A model generated the notes under the pieces. That model did not search any database and was not told the DNA's origin. It saw only the letters and a program-made list of their open reading frames with translations. Below are positions 35,543-44,965 of a stretch of DNA of 64,000 nt, one piece after another (position 1 is the first letter of the stretch; every line of letters starts with the position of its first letter). Origin of the DNA: Spirosoma radiotolerans. GTDB lineage: Bacteria; Bacteroidota; Bacteroidia; Cytophagales; Spirosomataceae. A program made the translations under genes and the position numbers. Where the stretch lies: the NCBI RefSeq assembly GCF_000974425.1, contig NZ_CP010429.1, forward strand, positions 186,001 to 250,000, given 5' to 3'.

Positions 35543-35630
35543 TGCTAATCAATGTGATACAACATGAAAAATCTTGAACGACAAATGAATTGCCCAGCCA
35601 GTGCCTTTGCCGCTACGTTTACAGGAAATT

Positions 35631-35647
35631 AAGCAAAATAAAGCAAA
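35631..35647. promoter_or_regulatory. Direct repeat AAGCAAA with a 10-bp period
   Basis: AAGCAAA occurs at 35631-35637 and 35641-35647, exactly one helical turn apart, in the 135-base divergent region between the membrane-anchored putative regulator and the PD40-like gene. A candidate binding site. Confidence 0.4.
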
Positions 35648-35677
35648 CAGTAGCCGTATGGCTTATTCTAATGACGC

Positions 35678-36871
35678 ATGAAAAAGGTGATTTTTCTGAC
35701 CATTCTTTTGAGCACGCCCGGTAAACTTATAGGTCAAACGGCTAAGTCTACTTTTTGGACTAGTGCCAATGCCTATTTTGGGCAAACTCCTCCCTCCGAA
35801 TTACCTCAACCCTTTGCGCCTGCCATGCTGGTTGATTCGGGGATTGTTATGGGGTCAGTCGTGTTTTCTAAAAATGGCCGGGAGTTTTATTATGGCTATG
35901 CACAAAGCTGGACTAGCCGGGTTAACTCAGGCATCAAGAAACGAGTGTTCGACGGCCATCGTTGGAGCCAACCGATTCTGATCGCCGAAACGCTGAACAG
36001 CCCTACTCTTTCGCCTGACGAAAACATCCTCTATGCTGGAGGGCGGGCCAGCCAGGTATGGCGTGCTCTGAAAACGAATGGGGACTGGCACACCCCAGTT
36101 GTATGGCTTGGTAAACCGTATGGCCTCTATAATTTTAAACCGACCAATAGTGGTGTTTTTTACGTAGGCAGTAATGGTCATCAGGGAAGTAAAGCTGATT
36201 TTACAACCTATGACATCTGCACGTTGACTATGTCAAAAACAGACACCGTTATACAAAGCCTGGGTATTCCCGTAAACACAAATGGGTTCGAAGGCGACTT
36301 TTATATTGCGCCCGACGAGTCTTATCTCATCTTGAGCGCCAACGAAACGCCCACGTTTGACAGCGAGTTATACATCAGCTTTCGAAAGGCGGACAAAACC
36401 TGGACTAATCCAAAAAGTCTTGGTCCCGCAATCAATGATGGCCTGGCCCATCGGTTTGGGCAGACCGTTACCCCTGACAATAAGTACCTGATTTATACAA
36501 AGGGGACGAGCGAAAAAGATTGTAAGCTGTATTGGATACGGTTTGATCGCTTGTTGAAGCGTTTGAAACAGACCAACTACGCCCCTTACCTGAAAAAGTC
36601 CCTGACGAATCAGGTAGTAAGGGTCGGAAAAGACTTTGTTTTGACTATCCCAGCCGATGCGTTCGTTGACGATGACACTCAAGAGCGGCTGACCTACCGG
36701 CTGGAGATGGCCGATAGCACCCCCTTGCCCAGTTGGTTGCACCTTGACTCAGTCAAAAAAACAGTTTCGGGCAAACCTACTACAACAGGTACCTATCTGC
36801 TCCAGCTTCGGGTGACCGATTCCGCTGGTGAAACCGCTATCGGCACTTTTACGCTCGCGGTTAACCCATGA
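35678..36871 (+). CDS. Secreted PD40-like propeller protein with C-terminal Ig-like domain
   Basis: 397 residues. A signal peptide (about 1-20, ending LIGQ) is followed by several TolB-like PD40/WD40 strands with GREFYYG, NSPTLSPDENILYAGG, GDFYIAPDESYLILSA and GQTVTPDNKYLIYTK. Residues about 305-397 form a cadherin-like/He_PIG Ig domain (DFVLTIPADAFVDDD, LPSWLHLDS, TGTYLLQLRVTDSAGE). No catalytic residues are seen; a binding role in the periplasm or outside is likely. Divergent partner of the membrane-anchored putative regulator. Confidence 0.8.
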   Translation: MKKVIFLTILLSTPGKLIGQTAKSTFWTSANAYFGQTPPSELPQPFAPAMLVDSGIVMGSVVFSKNGREFYYGYAQSWTSRVNSGIKKRVFDGHRWSQPILIAETLNSPTLSPDENILYAGGRASQVWRALKTNGDWHTPVVWLGKPYGLYNFKPTNSGVFYVGSNGHQGSKADFTTYDICTLTMSKTDTVIQSLGIPVNTNGFEGDFYIAPDESYLILSANETPTFDSELYISFRKADKTWTNPKSLGPAINDGLAHRFGQTVTPDNKYLIYTKGTSEKDCKLYWIRFDRLLKRLKQTNYAPYLKKSLTNQVVRVGKDFVLTIPADAFVDDDTQERLTYRLEMADSTPLPSWLHLDSVKKTVSGKPTTTGTYLLQLRVTDSAGETAIGTFTLAVNP

Positions 36872-37146
36872 ATAAAGGCTCTATCCTCAACCCCCTTTAA
36901 TCAGAGCTGACATTGCCCGAAAATTTAACGTTGTTGAACGGCTAATACCCAAGTATACGTTTCGAAACTACTTAACAGCCCCTTTTAAGAAGTTAAAGAA
37001 AGGGAAAACATGCTGGAGAAATAGAAAGAAGCCCGTTCTATAACCGGCTTGCGGCTTTTTCTTCTGCTGAGTAACCGTTCGACATGCGCTCAACGGACAG
37101 CAGGCAAGTTTGTTGAGATGAAGGATTCCTGCCCTATAAACTATGC

Positions 37147-38095
37147 ATGATGAAAAGAAGTAGTTGTTTACTCGGCTGGCTGCTGAGCTTTGCTGTCAAC
37201 GCCCAGCAGCAGGCCCAACTGCCCCGGCTTACGGCCGCAGAACGGCAATCGGTGATCGATACCCTCATTGCCAAAGTCAACAGTCTATATATCTATGAAG
37301 ATGTAGCCCAGAAAATGACCGCATCCATCCGCCAGCATCAAAAACATCACGGCTATGACACCATTAGCCAGCGAACAGTCCTGGGCTAAAGGCTGACTGC
37401 AGATCTTCATGCCATCAATAAAGACGGACATCTGAGCGTAGGCTATACCCCACTCCGGTCGGGAGACGAAAACCCGAGGCACCCTCGGAAGAAACGGTCA
37501 ATGCCTTTCGCCAAACCTGGGCACGCAGCAATTTCAATCTCAAAAAGGTCGAAATCCTGGTGGGTAATATTGGCCTGTTGTAGATGGATACTTTTTTTTC
37601 AGTAGAGTGGACTAAAGACCTGGTTCAGTCATCCATGACGTTTCTGGCCAACACCGATGCTATAAGTATTGATATTCGCAGGAACCATGGGTTTTCTGAT
37701 GGTGGCTATTTGATTGCCAGCTATTTCTTTACTGACCCAGTCCAGTGGAATGATAGCTATGATCGTGATGCCAGGACGATGCGTCAAACTTGGACAATGC
37801 CGGTTGTTCCTGGCCCAAAGCTAGCCAATAAGGACTTGTACATAACTGTTAGCAAGGATTACTTTTCCGCATCTGAAGAATTCGCCTATAATCTGCAGGC
37901 ACTGGGCCGGGCCAAAGTAATCGGTGAAGTGACAGGGGCGCGTACATCCTACCAGGCTTTATAAAATTGGTACCTATTTTTTAGCGGCCATTCCCTTTGC
38001 TTACAGTGTGAACCCAATTAGACATACGGACTGGGAAAGGGGGGCAGCCTGATGTGGGCGCTCCGGCTGATCCTTTACCTGGGCGCTCCTGCTAT
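37147..38095 (+). pseudogene. S41 family peptidase pseudogene
   Basis: Starts with a signal peptide (MMKRSSCLLGWLLSFAVNAQ) and the S41 helical domain (LTAAERQSVIDTLIAKVNSLYIYEDVAQKM, HLSVGYTPL), then the protease core (TDAISIDIR..., SKDYFSASEEFAYNLQALGRAKVIGEVTG) with the SxxxF-E-Y nucleophile block, and a distal YFLAAIPFAYSVNPI. The frame is broken at least five times: TAA 37387-37389, a shift near 37480-37488, TAG 37581-37583, a shift at about 37960, and another at about 38044. Clearly dead. Confidence 0.85.
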
Positions 38096-38108
38096 CCACC
38101 GCCAGCCT

Positions 38109-40775
38109 CTACAGATACGGCTTTAAATACGGACCGGTTCGGCTACCGGGCTGTTGAACCACTTCCATCGGAGGTCCCTGAGCCACCACCTGACCACCTT
38201 CATCGCCCGCGCCCGGACCCATGTCGATCACCCAATCGCTGGCCCGAACGACTCGCATGTTATGCTCCACCACAATGACGGTATTACCCCCCGTCACCAG
38301 CTTGCGTAGCTGCCCCAGGAGCTTGTCCACATCAGCCGGATGAAGACCGGTGGTGGGTTCATCGAGGATATAAAGCGTAGAGCCGTTGGCGGTGCGTTGC
38401 AATTCGGTCGCCAGCTTGATCCGTTGGGCTTCTCCGCCGGATAACTCCGTGGCAGGCTGGCCCAGCCGCAGATACCCTAGTCCCACTTCGCCCAGTGTCC
38501 TCAGCGAACGCAAAACCGCCGGTTCTGTCTGAAAAAAAGCGAGCGCTTCATCAACCGTGAGAGCCAGCACGTCAGCAATGGTTTTGCCCCGGTATCGAAC
38601 CGCTAGGGTCTGGTCATTGTAGCGGGCACCGTGGCAAACCGGGCAGGGTTTATAAACACTGGGCAGAAACAAAAGCTCGACCATCACAAACCCTTCTCCC
38701 TGGCAGTTTGGACATCGGCCTTTCGCCACGTTGAACGAAAACTGGCCGGCATCGTAGCCGCGCTCGCGGGCCATCGGCGTGGCGGCAAACAGTTTTCGAA
38801 CGGTGTCAAAAAGGCCCGTATAGGTCGCCATGTTGGAGCGGGGCGTACGGCCAATGGGCTTCTGATCGACCCGGACCAGGCGCTTGATTTGCTCCAGGCC
38901 GCTGATGACTTGACCGCCTGTCGTGACGGGTCTTTCCTCCTGCATCGTATCTCCTTCTTCCTCATCGATCAATGACTGCCCCAGATGGGCCGCCACGAGC
39001 TCGACTAGCACCTGGCTAATCAGGCTGGACTTGCCTGACCCCGACACGCCGGTCACCGCTGTCAGCACGCCTAGGGGAATGGCTACATCCAACGCCTGTA
39101 AGTTATTGCGGCTTACCCCGGCCAACTGAAGCCAGTCCGACGGGCGAAGGGGGGGCGCTAAGGTGTCTTTTTCCGAATCAAACAAATAGGGTCGGGTCTG
39201 CGATGCGTTAACGCTGGCTAAGCCCGCCGGTGGGCCACTGTACAGAATCTGCCCCCCTTGCTCACCAGCCCCCGGCCCGACATCGACCAGCCAATCGGCC
39301 TGTCGGATTACATCCAGGTTATGCTCCACAACGAACAGGGAATTACCAGCCTGTTTCAAACCCGCCAGCGCAGAAAGCAGCGCTTCGGTGTCGGAAGGGT
39401 GCAGGCCCGCCGAAGGCTCATCCAGCACGTACACCACCCCAAACAGATTCGAGTACAACTGCGTGGCCAGCCGCAGTCGTTGCAGTTCACCCGGCGATAG
39501 CGTCGGTGTACTCCGTTCCAGGGACAGATACCCCAACCCCAGTTGCAGCAATACCTGGAGACGGGCTTCCAGATCGGTAGTGATTCGGCGAATTACTTCC
39601 GTCCGCTCGGGCTGGGATTCATTCGGGTCATTGGTATAGGGTTGAAGCAGCGTCGCTAGGTTCTTAAGGGGTAATTCGGAAAGTTCCGTGATATCCAGTC
39701 CTGCAAAGGTGACGCTCAGCGATTCAGGTCGCAACCGTTTCCCGTGGCAGGTTGGGCAACGGGTTTGGAGCATAAAGGCTGATACCCGTTTTTTCATCAA
39801 CTGACTTTGCGTATTGGCGAACGTATGCAGCACGTGCCGCCGGGCGCTGCTAAAGGTGCCCATGTAATCGGGCGGTTCTTTTCGTTGAATGGCCCGGCGG
39901 GTTTGCTCGGGGGTATATCCGGGATATACTGGAACAACGGGTTGCTCCTCGGTGAATAAAATCCAGTCGCGTTGCTTTCGGGGAAGCTCCCGCCAGGGCT
40001 TGTCGACATCGTAGCCCAGCGACACCAGGATATCGCGCAGGTTCTGACCGCCCCAGGCTAGCGGCCAGGCCGCTACTGCCCGCTCCCGGATAGTGAGCGA
40101 AGGGTCGGGCACCATCGATGCCTCGGTAACCTCGTAGAGGCTGCCCAGCCCGTGACAGGTCGGGCAGGCCCCTTCAGTCGTATTGGCGGAAAAGGATTCG
40201 GCGTACAGGATTCCCTGCCCCGGCGGGTAATCTCCGGCCCGCGAATACAGCATCCGCACCAGATTGCTGAGCGTCGTGACACTACCTACCGACGAGCGGA
40301 TGGTTGGCGTACCTCGTTGCTGTTGCAGGGCCACGGCAGGGGGTAAGCCTTCGATGGCGTCGACTTCGGGTACCGCCATCTGGTTGAAGAGTCGCCGGGT
40401 GTAGGGCGAAACCGACTCCAGGTAACGGCGTTGCGCTTCGGCGTACAGCGTACCGAACGCCAGGGATGATTTGCCGGAACCGGAGATGCCCGTAAACACC
40501 ACCAAGGCATCCCGGGGAATGGCCACCTCGATATTTTTGAGATTGTGCTGCCGGGCTCCGCGTACGCGGATGAAGCCCTGCTGATCCAGTTCAGACGGAG
40601 AGTTCACTTGGTTTGTGAGTAACTTTTTCTTGGTAACCGCTGCTGGTTCGTCGTTGTTAGATTGTGAACCAAGTTTCTGATTCGGCATACGGTTTACCCA
40701 ATTGCCAAACAAGTCAGAACCTATAGGCTTCGTCATTTCGCACCGGCAAGCCAGTCGGGTCGGGAACCCGCTCAT
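38109..40775 (-). CDS. UvrA-like ABC ATPase (UvrA2-type, drug-resistance class)
   Basis: 888 residues. Two ABC modules: Walker [11 protein letters not shown] and [10 protein letters not shown]; signatures [12 protein letters not shown] (degenerate first) and [12 protein letters not shown]; Walker B in [13 protein letters not shown] and [13 protein letters not shown]. Zinc-finger cysteine pairs CPTCHG (twice) and CPNCQG/CPVCHG are present. It is shorter than UvrA (about 940) and seems to lack the UvrB-binding part, as in UvrA2-like proteins that protect against DNA-binding drugs. The true start may be ATG 40736 or 40688; nothing before [13 protein letters not shown] is needed. It is unlinked to other uvr genes, so housekeeping repair is unlikely. 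Confidence 0.9.
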   Translation of the reverse strand: MSGFPTRLACRCEMTKPIGSDLFGNWVNRMPNQKLGSQSNNDEPAAVTKKKLLTNQVNSPSELDQQGFIRVRGARQHNLKNIEVAIPRDALVVFTGISGSGKSSLAFGTLYAEAQRRYLESVSPYTRRLFNQMAVPEVDAIEGLPPAVALQQQRGTPTIRSSVGSVTTLSNLVRMLYSRAGDYPPGQGILYAESFSANTTEGACPTCHGLGSLYEVTEASMVPDPSLTIRERAVAAWPLAWGGQNLRDILVSLGYDVDKPWRELPRKQRDWILFTEEQPVVPVYPGYTPEQTRRAIQRKEPPDYMGTFSSARRHVLHTFANTQSQLMKKRVSAFMLQTRCPTCHGKRLRPESLSVTFAGLDITELSELPLKNLATLLQPYTNDPNESQPERTEVIRRITTDLEARLQVLLQLGLGYLSLERSTPTLSPGELQRLRLATQLYSNLFGVVYVLDEPSAGLHPSDTEALLSALAGLKQAGNSLFVVEHNLDVIRQADWLVDVGPGAGEQGGQILYSGPPAGLASVNASQTRPYLFDSEKDTLAPPLRPSDWLQLAGVSRNNLQALDVAIPLGVLTAVTGVSGSGKSSLISQVLVELVAAHLGQSLIDEEEGDTMQEERPVTTGGQVISGLEQIKRLVRVDQKPIGRTPRSNMATYTGLFDTVRKLFAATPMARERGYDAGQFSFNVAKGRCPNCQGEGFVMVELLFLPSVYKPCPVCHGARYNDQTLAVRYRGKTIADVLALTVDEALAFFQTEPAVLRSLRTLGEVGLGYLRLGQPATELSGGEAQRIKLATELQRTANGSTLYILDEPTTGLHPADVDKLLGQLRKLVTGGNTVIVVEHNMRVVRASDWVIDMGPGAGDEGGQVVAQGPPMEVVQQPGSRTGPYLKPYL

Positions 40776-40834
40776 ACGTTACAGGCAGTGTTCCACCAAC
40801 CGTCGATCAGATTCGCTCCATATCGCCCCACTGA

Positions 40835-40978
40835 GGCCTGAAGGTGGTGTTGGCGAAAGACCCGCGTAACGCCCGGTCGCTCCACCGAATGAAAGACCTC
40901 GATGTCGATGGGCTGCTGGTGCGTGATTATTTCCTTGGGATTGATGCTACTGCTTATGATGTGATCCGGAAGTTGTAG
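40835..40978 (+). pseudogene. Unrecognised coding fragment
   Basis: After a TGA at 40832 the plus strand reads GLKVVLAKDPRNARSLHRM, then KDLDVDGLLVRDYFLGIDAT, and stops at TAG 40976. It has the composition of a real protein but only 47 codons and no start. It probably is the tail of a lost gene. It abuts the alcohol dehydrogenase remnant on the other strand. Confidence 0.4.
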
Positions 40979-41158
40979 GCCTCGGCGAAGGAAGACTTAT
41001 GGGCAAACTCCAGGCGGTAGTCGACGTGGTCGGTCACAATGACCCGGGCCACCATCAGACTCACTGGGCCAGCGCCAACCACCACTACGGTATCCCCTTC
41101 TGAATACCGCCCTGCTCGGCAGTCTGGTAGCCCGTCGGCACCACGTCCGTCAGCAGGA
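40977..41158 (-). pseudogene. Zinc-type alcohol dehydrogenase remnant
   Basis: On the minus strand one phase reads LLTDVVPTGYQTAEQGGIQKG; another, one base off, continues GDTVVVVGAGPVSLM, then after an internal deletion RVIVTDHVDYRLEFAHKS and EAYNF. These are the NAD-binding strand, GxGxxG loop and following strand of a medium-chain alcohol dehydrogenase. It is a short central fragment without zinc ligands, between the UvrA-like gene and the membrane-anchored putative regulator's stop codon. Confidence 0.75.
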
Positions 41159-42337
41159 TTACTCACACCACTGATCGTCCAGTCGAAAATAACGGACATG
41201 AACGGGCCTGACTTCCGTGGAGTCGACAAACCCTTTGAGCGCAAACAAACCGATGTATTTTGGATGCATGCCAAACTCATAGGTTGTAATTTCCTTGAAA
41301 GAAAAGTTGTCGACCGGGCTGACAGCGTATAAAACACGAAAACGTTTACCCCGCTTCTCCAGCCGAAACGCCAGGTTTTTTAGATTAGTCCTGGCGATCT
41401 GTCGAGCCTTGTCGTTGGCTAGCGAGAATAGGGGTTGATGAATGAACTCTTCCAGATTTTTATCCCCTATGCCGTTGGAAGCAATGGCCTGAATAAGGAT
41501 TTCGCCAGGTTGTCTGTAACCCCCGAAATAGTCATTATAAGAAAGCGACAGCCGAATACTTTTCCTCCTAAACAGGGTGTCTTCCATCAACAATAGCCCT
41601 GCTTGTTGCCAGTTGCCATTAGGTGCGAAATCTCCGAAATGGACTTCCGTCCGGAAGCAATCAGACGGAAGTTGATGCAACAGCAGATTTTGAATGCGTG
41701 GTGTTTCTCCTGTTTTGGGCCAGTTATCTCCTTCAAGTGTGAATAACGTTAGACAACCCGATTGGTCAGCCCTGCGACGCCAATATTGCTTATTTTCAGC
41801 CTGTAAAAACCAGCCCTGTTGAGCTAGATAGGTTTCTTCCATGCGATGAAAATCTTCCTGAATTGTCAAATCAGCGGGCCGCCTTAAAAATAAAAAGCCG
41901 CCGATGAGTACCCCTAGAAAAAGAATGGCTAGCAACGCTTTCCAAGTCCAGGTAGCCTTGTGAGCATTGGGTCTGCTTAAGTCAGCCTTAGCGGGAAGGC
42001 CTGCCTGCTCACGATACAGGAACCAGTACGGGAAATGGGCTTCCGTTTTCTTTCGTTCAGCTTCAGTCGTTGGGGGTGCCTTTAGCACATAGCGAGCTAA
42101 TGTGTCAAGGGTAGCAACGGAAGGATTTTCCTGTTTCTCCGGTGTGGGGTTAAGCACAAACGCGGCATAATTTTTTATGCTTCGCCAGCCGATAACCAGT
42201 CCGGTACTTTCGTTTATTTCGGTGCTCAGGTGCTTACTTTCCGGCTCAGAAAGTGGGCTGTTTAATGGATGGCCAAAGCACTTTATGACAACCGCCTTGA
42301 CAAGATTGGCAAATGCTTTACGGTCAATTTCATCCAT
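41159..42337 (-). CDS. Single-pass membrane protein with putative cytoplasmic DNA-binding domain and lectin-like sensor
   Basis: 392 residues. A cytoplasmic domain (1 to about 115; ESTGLVIGWRSIKNYAAFV, PSVATLDTLARYVL) has the same TLxTLAR pattern as the protein at 34274. One helix lies at about 129-151. The outer domain of about 240 residues reads as a concanavalin A-like or DUF1349-type jelly roll (GDNWPKTGETPRIQNLLLHQ, FAPNGNWQQAGLLLMEDT, IRLSLSYNDYFGGYR). It is divergent from a DUF5020 outer-membrane gene with three 11-bp direct repeats between. Proposed role: envelope carbohydrate or surface sensor linked to a DNA-binding head. Confidence 0.75.
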   Translation of the reverse strand: MDEIDRKAFANLVKAVVIKCFGHPLNSPLSEPESKHLSTEINESTGLVIGWRSIKNYAAFVLNPTPEKQENPSVATLDTLARYVLKAPPTTEAERKKTEAHFPYWFLYREQAGLPAKADLSRPNAHKATWTWKALLAILFLGVLIGGFLFLRRPADLTIQEDFHRMEETYLAQQGWFLQAENKQYWRRRADQSGCLTLFTLEGDNWPKTGETPRIQNLLLHQLPSDCFRTEVHFGDFAPNGNWQQAGLLLMEDTLFRRKSIRLSLSYNDYFGGYRQPGEILIQAIASNGIGDKNLEEFIHQPLFSLANDKARQIARTNLKNLAFRLEKRGKRFRVLYAVSPVDNFSFKEITTYEFGMHPKYIGLFALKGFVDSTEVRPVHVRYFRLDDQWCE

Positions 42338-42402
42338 AAAGTCGGGTGTATTTTAAGGCGAGTTGGATCGAGCGCCCCTATCGTCAGTTGTTAACTAAAA
42401 TT

Positions 42403-42435
42403 CACAATTCCGCCACAATTCCGCTACAATTCAGG
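42403..42435. promoter_or_regulatory. Three 11-bp direct repeats in the divergent promoter
   Basis: CACAATTCCGC at 42403-42413 is repeated exactly at 42414-42424, then TACAATTCAGG at 42425-42435. The 11-bp period is close to one helical turn, so subunits would bind on one DNA face. It sits 65 bases from the putative regulator's start and 48 bases from the DUF5020 start. Probable operator of the adjacent membrane-anchored protein. Confidence 0.65.
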
Positions 42436-42483
42436 CCCTTTTACAATCGCCGACGAAATTTTGCTCTCTAAAAATCGTCGCTC

Positions 42484-43200
42484 ATGAAAACAGGTCTGCT
42501 TCTTATCTTTTGGGTTATGGCTTTTGGGACGAAGGCCCAGCAACTTCAATTTCATTACGATTTTCGGCACTCGCTTGATCCCGAATTGACTCAAACTAAT
42601 TTCGCATCCATTACCTTCGAGTATTTTAAGGGAAACGATTCGACGGGTTCTTTCTTATTTAAGATGCAAACCGACTTGTCGAGCGAAAATAGTAATGTAG
42701 GACAGGTTTTCCTGCAAGTCAGTAAGAATATCCGCTATTGGAAGCCAAAAGTGGAACTGGCAATGACATACAGTGGTGGTTTGGGTATTTCTCCGCCATC
42801 GTTTGGGTATTCGATCACGAATACGGTTGGTCTTGGCGCGGCCTATCCCTTTACCTGGAAAGGTGGCTGGTTCACGACGAGTCTGGTCTGTCGTACGAGT
42901 TTGTTCTCCAGGCCAAGTTACGATCCCCAATTCACCTTCTATTTTGGCCGAGGATTTTTCAACTACCGGCTACTGGTGGCTGGTAGTCTGGTCGCCTGGA
43001 GTGAAAACCGCAATCAGGGAACTCCGTCGACAAAAGAGCTGATGGGGAAAAAAGTTGCGTTTTTCGGCGATCCACAATGCTGGCTGAAACTCACTAAATC
43101 GCTGTCCATCGGTTCGCGAGTCAACCTGTTTTATCATACACTTACGACTAAAAATCACCTGCAAATTTATCCTACCCTGGGGCTAAAGACTCAGTTTTGA
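42484..43200 (+). CDS. DUF5020 family outer-membrane protein
   Basis: 238 residues. The signal peptide (MKTGLLLIFWVMAFGTKAQ) is followed by QLQFHYDFRHSLD, ITFEYFKGNDSTGSFLFKMQ and many aromatic beta strands, ending QIYPTLGLKTQF with a C-terminal Phe. This is the DUF5020 (Tsx-like small barrel) pattern. It may be a nucleoside or sugar channel, unproven. Followed by a clear terminator. Confidence 0.85.
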   Translation: MKTGLLLIFWVMAFGTKAQQLQFHYDFRHSLDPELTQTNFASITFEYFKGNDSTGSFLFKMQTDLSSENSNVGQVFLQVSKNIRYWKPKVELAMTYSGGLGISPPSFGYSITNTVGLGAAYPFTWKGGWFTTSLVCRTSLFSRPSYDPQFTFYFGRGFFNYRLLVAGSLVAWSENRNQGTPSTKELMGKKVAFFGDPQCWLKLTKSLSIGSRVNLFYHTLTTKNHLQIYPTLGLKTQF

Positions 43201-43320
43201 CAAAGCAGGAATTTGGGTTGCCCTTGATAGAAGATTGACATCGAGTACACGGTTCTTGTTCTATCTTGCCGGTACCATAGGTTCATTTTAGGGTGAGTCT
43301 ATGGGTGTGGATAGAAAGAG

Positions 43321-43350
43321 AAAGCCTGCCCTAAGCTTAAGGCAGGCTTT
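43321..43350 (+). terminator. Terminator downstream of the DUF5020 gene
   Basis: AAAGCCTGCC (43321-43330) pairs exactly with GGCAGGCTTT (43341-43350), followed by TTATGCC. It lies 120 bases after the stop. Confidence 0.75.
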
Positions 43351-43353
43351 TTA

Positions 43354-43646
43354 TGCCTAGTCGAGGGAGTGGATGGCTGAGTGGGCACAGGTTATAAAAA
43401 CGAGTGGAGTAAACAGCAGCCATAGGCTACCAACTATGTTGTACAGCTAGTAAAATTGAAAGTCGTTTAAAGGCACTCCTGTTTGAGATGGAGAAACGGT
43501 CTTCGAATCTGCAATGGGACTTACCATGAAATAGACGGCTACTTATACTTTTTTTGCTGTACTTTATCAGGCGGCAAACAACACAATTAGTAGCTTGACT
43601 ATCCTTCCAGGACTGGTTTTTTCTTATTCCAGCTGTGGTCTTTTTA
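43354..43646. other. Intergenic, nothing recognised
   Basis: No gene between the terminator and the stop of the leftward hydrolase gene; no second terminator seen. Confidence 0.4.
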
Positions 43647-44489
43647 TCAACTTACCTTTTCAGTTAACCAAGCCAATATATCGCCCATGACAATTTCTTT
43701 GTCTAAATCATTGAGCAAGTCATGGTAATGCCCTTCATACAACTTCAGGGTTTTGTCGACTGATGAGGCATGGTCATAGAAATACTGGCTTCCGCTAGGT
43801 TTGGTGGCTTTGTCAGCCGTCCCATGAAGAATCAGCAAGGGGAGGTGAATAGCCGACATGTCTGTCTTGAGCCGTTCGTCAGCCAGCGATAATTGCTGTA
43901 CGGTTTTGGTCGGTTGCACTTCGTTGGCAATCAATGGGTCAGCGTTCATAAACTCAACGACCGCCTGATCGCGGGAAAAATCTTCATTGTTCAACCGCAG
44001 CACGTGGGCATGCGGAAACAGATGGCTTAGCCCTTTGAGGACTGCAACGGCAAAATCAGGGGCTGGCACCTGGAAAGCGAAGCTTTCACAGACGAACCCG
44101 TTGAGCTTATCTTGATGCTCCAGGACATAGATGGATGATAAAACGCCACCTGCGCTATGGCCCAGGAGAAAAGTTGGTAGGCCAGGATGGGTGGATTGGG
44201 CAAGGTCAACCAGCTTATCCAGTTCGTTAACAAACTGTTGATAGTCGGCAATGTAGTACCGTTCGCCATCGGAGTTTCCGCGGCCTGGAAAATCAATGGC
44301 ATACACCTCAAAATTCTGAGCCGTTAACTGTTGAGCAGGCCATTGAAAATAACCACTATGGGAATTGAAGCCGTGTGCAAAAACGAGGATCGCTTTAGGA
44401 AGATTGACGGCCTTCCAGTGCTTGTAAGCTACTTTCAATCCCTCTTCTGAGAGGAAAAATTCGGGTTGATGTTGGGTGGATGTTTGCAT
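43647..44489 (-). CDS. Alpha/beta hydrolase, lysophospholipase/monoacylglycerol lipase-like
   Basis: 280 residues. Oxyanion motif HGFNSHSGYFQW, nucleophile elbow GHSAGG (S112), acid in LILHGTADKAT (D226), and base H256 in EGHYHDLLND. The triad is complete. The HGxxxHSG and GRGxSDG motifs are those of the PldB/MGL family, so short glycerides or lysophospholipids are likely substrates. No signal peptide; cytoplasmic. No operon partner. Confidence 0.93.
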   Translation of the reverse strand: MQTSTQHQPEFFLSEEGLKVAYKHWKAVNLPKAILVFAHGFNSHSGYFQWPAQQLTAQNFEVYAIDFPGRGNSDGERYYIADYQQFVNELDKLVDLAQSTHPGLPTFLLGHSAGGVLSSIYVLEHQDKLNGFVCESFAFQVPAPDFAVAVLKGLSHLFPHAHVLRLNNEDFSRDQAVVEFMNADPLIANEVQPTKTVQQLSLADERLKTDMSAIHLPLLILHGTADKATKPSGSQYFYDHASSVDKTLKLYEGHYHDLLNDLDKEIVMGDILAWLTEKVS

Positions 44490-44965
44490 AGGTTTCTTTT
44501 CTGATACTTAGTGGATTGTTAAGAAGCGTAAATTTTTTAGTTGAGTCGCTTGCCAGGGAGGCATAAAATTCTTCGATTCAGCCTGATAAAGTTAGCCAGT
44601 CGTCAGCTATTCTTAGCGGTATAAATCGACGAAAAAACGGTAAGTTCAGCGTTTTTTTGCCTAGAATTTTATTATAAAGTGAAGCGATTCGCTCCCAGGT
44701 GTCAGCGAGTTGCCATAACTTGACCATCCCATGGTGACTCAAAAGGAAATCCTAACTTAAGGGTAACGGGACTAATCCTGTTAGCCCATAACAACCTAGA
44801 CCGAGTGATTGGTACGTGCCTTAAATACCCCGATAGCTTTTGGCATACGCATTTAGGTACGAAACAAATCCTCTGATTCAGCCAGTAGTTAGCAGGTCAC
44901 TACGCATTTATTCTCCGCCGAAGCTCCATCAGGTGAGAAGAACAGCCCCAAGTTTAATGGGTCAC
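44490..44965. other. Intergenic, nothing recognised
   Basis: No gene in 476 bases; promoter of the hydrolase should lie near 44500-44560 (AT-rich) but no consensus is clear. Confidence 0.4.

Noticed and set aside
38109-40775. Housekeeping UvrA
   Set aside because: Degenerate first signature (LSPGE), shorter length and unlinked context fit UvrA2-like proteins better.
40954-41337. A 127-codon minus-strand frame containing VVVVGAGPVSLM
   Set aside because: Its first half is antisense-phase text of the membrane-anchored putative regulator; only the distal part is ADH-like, so it is not a gene but part of the remnant described.
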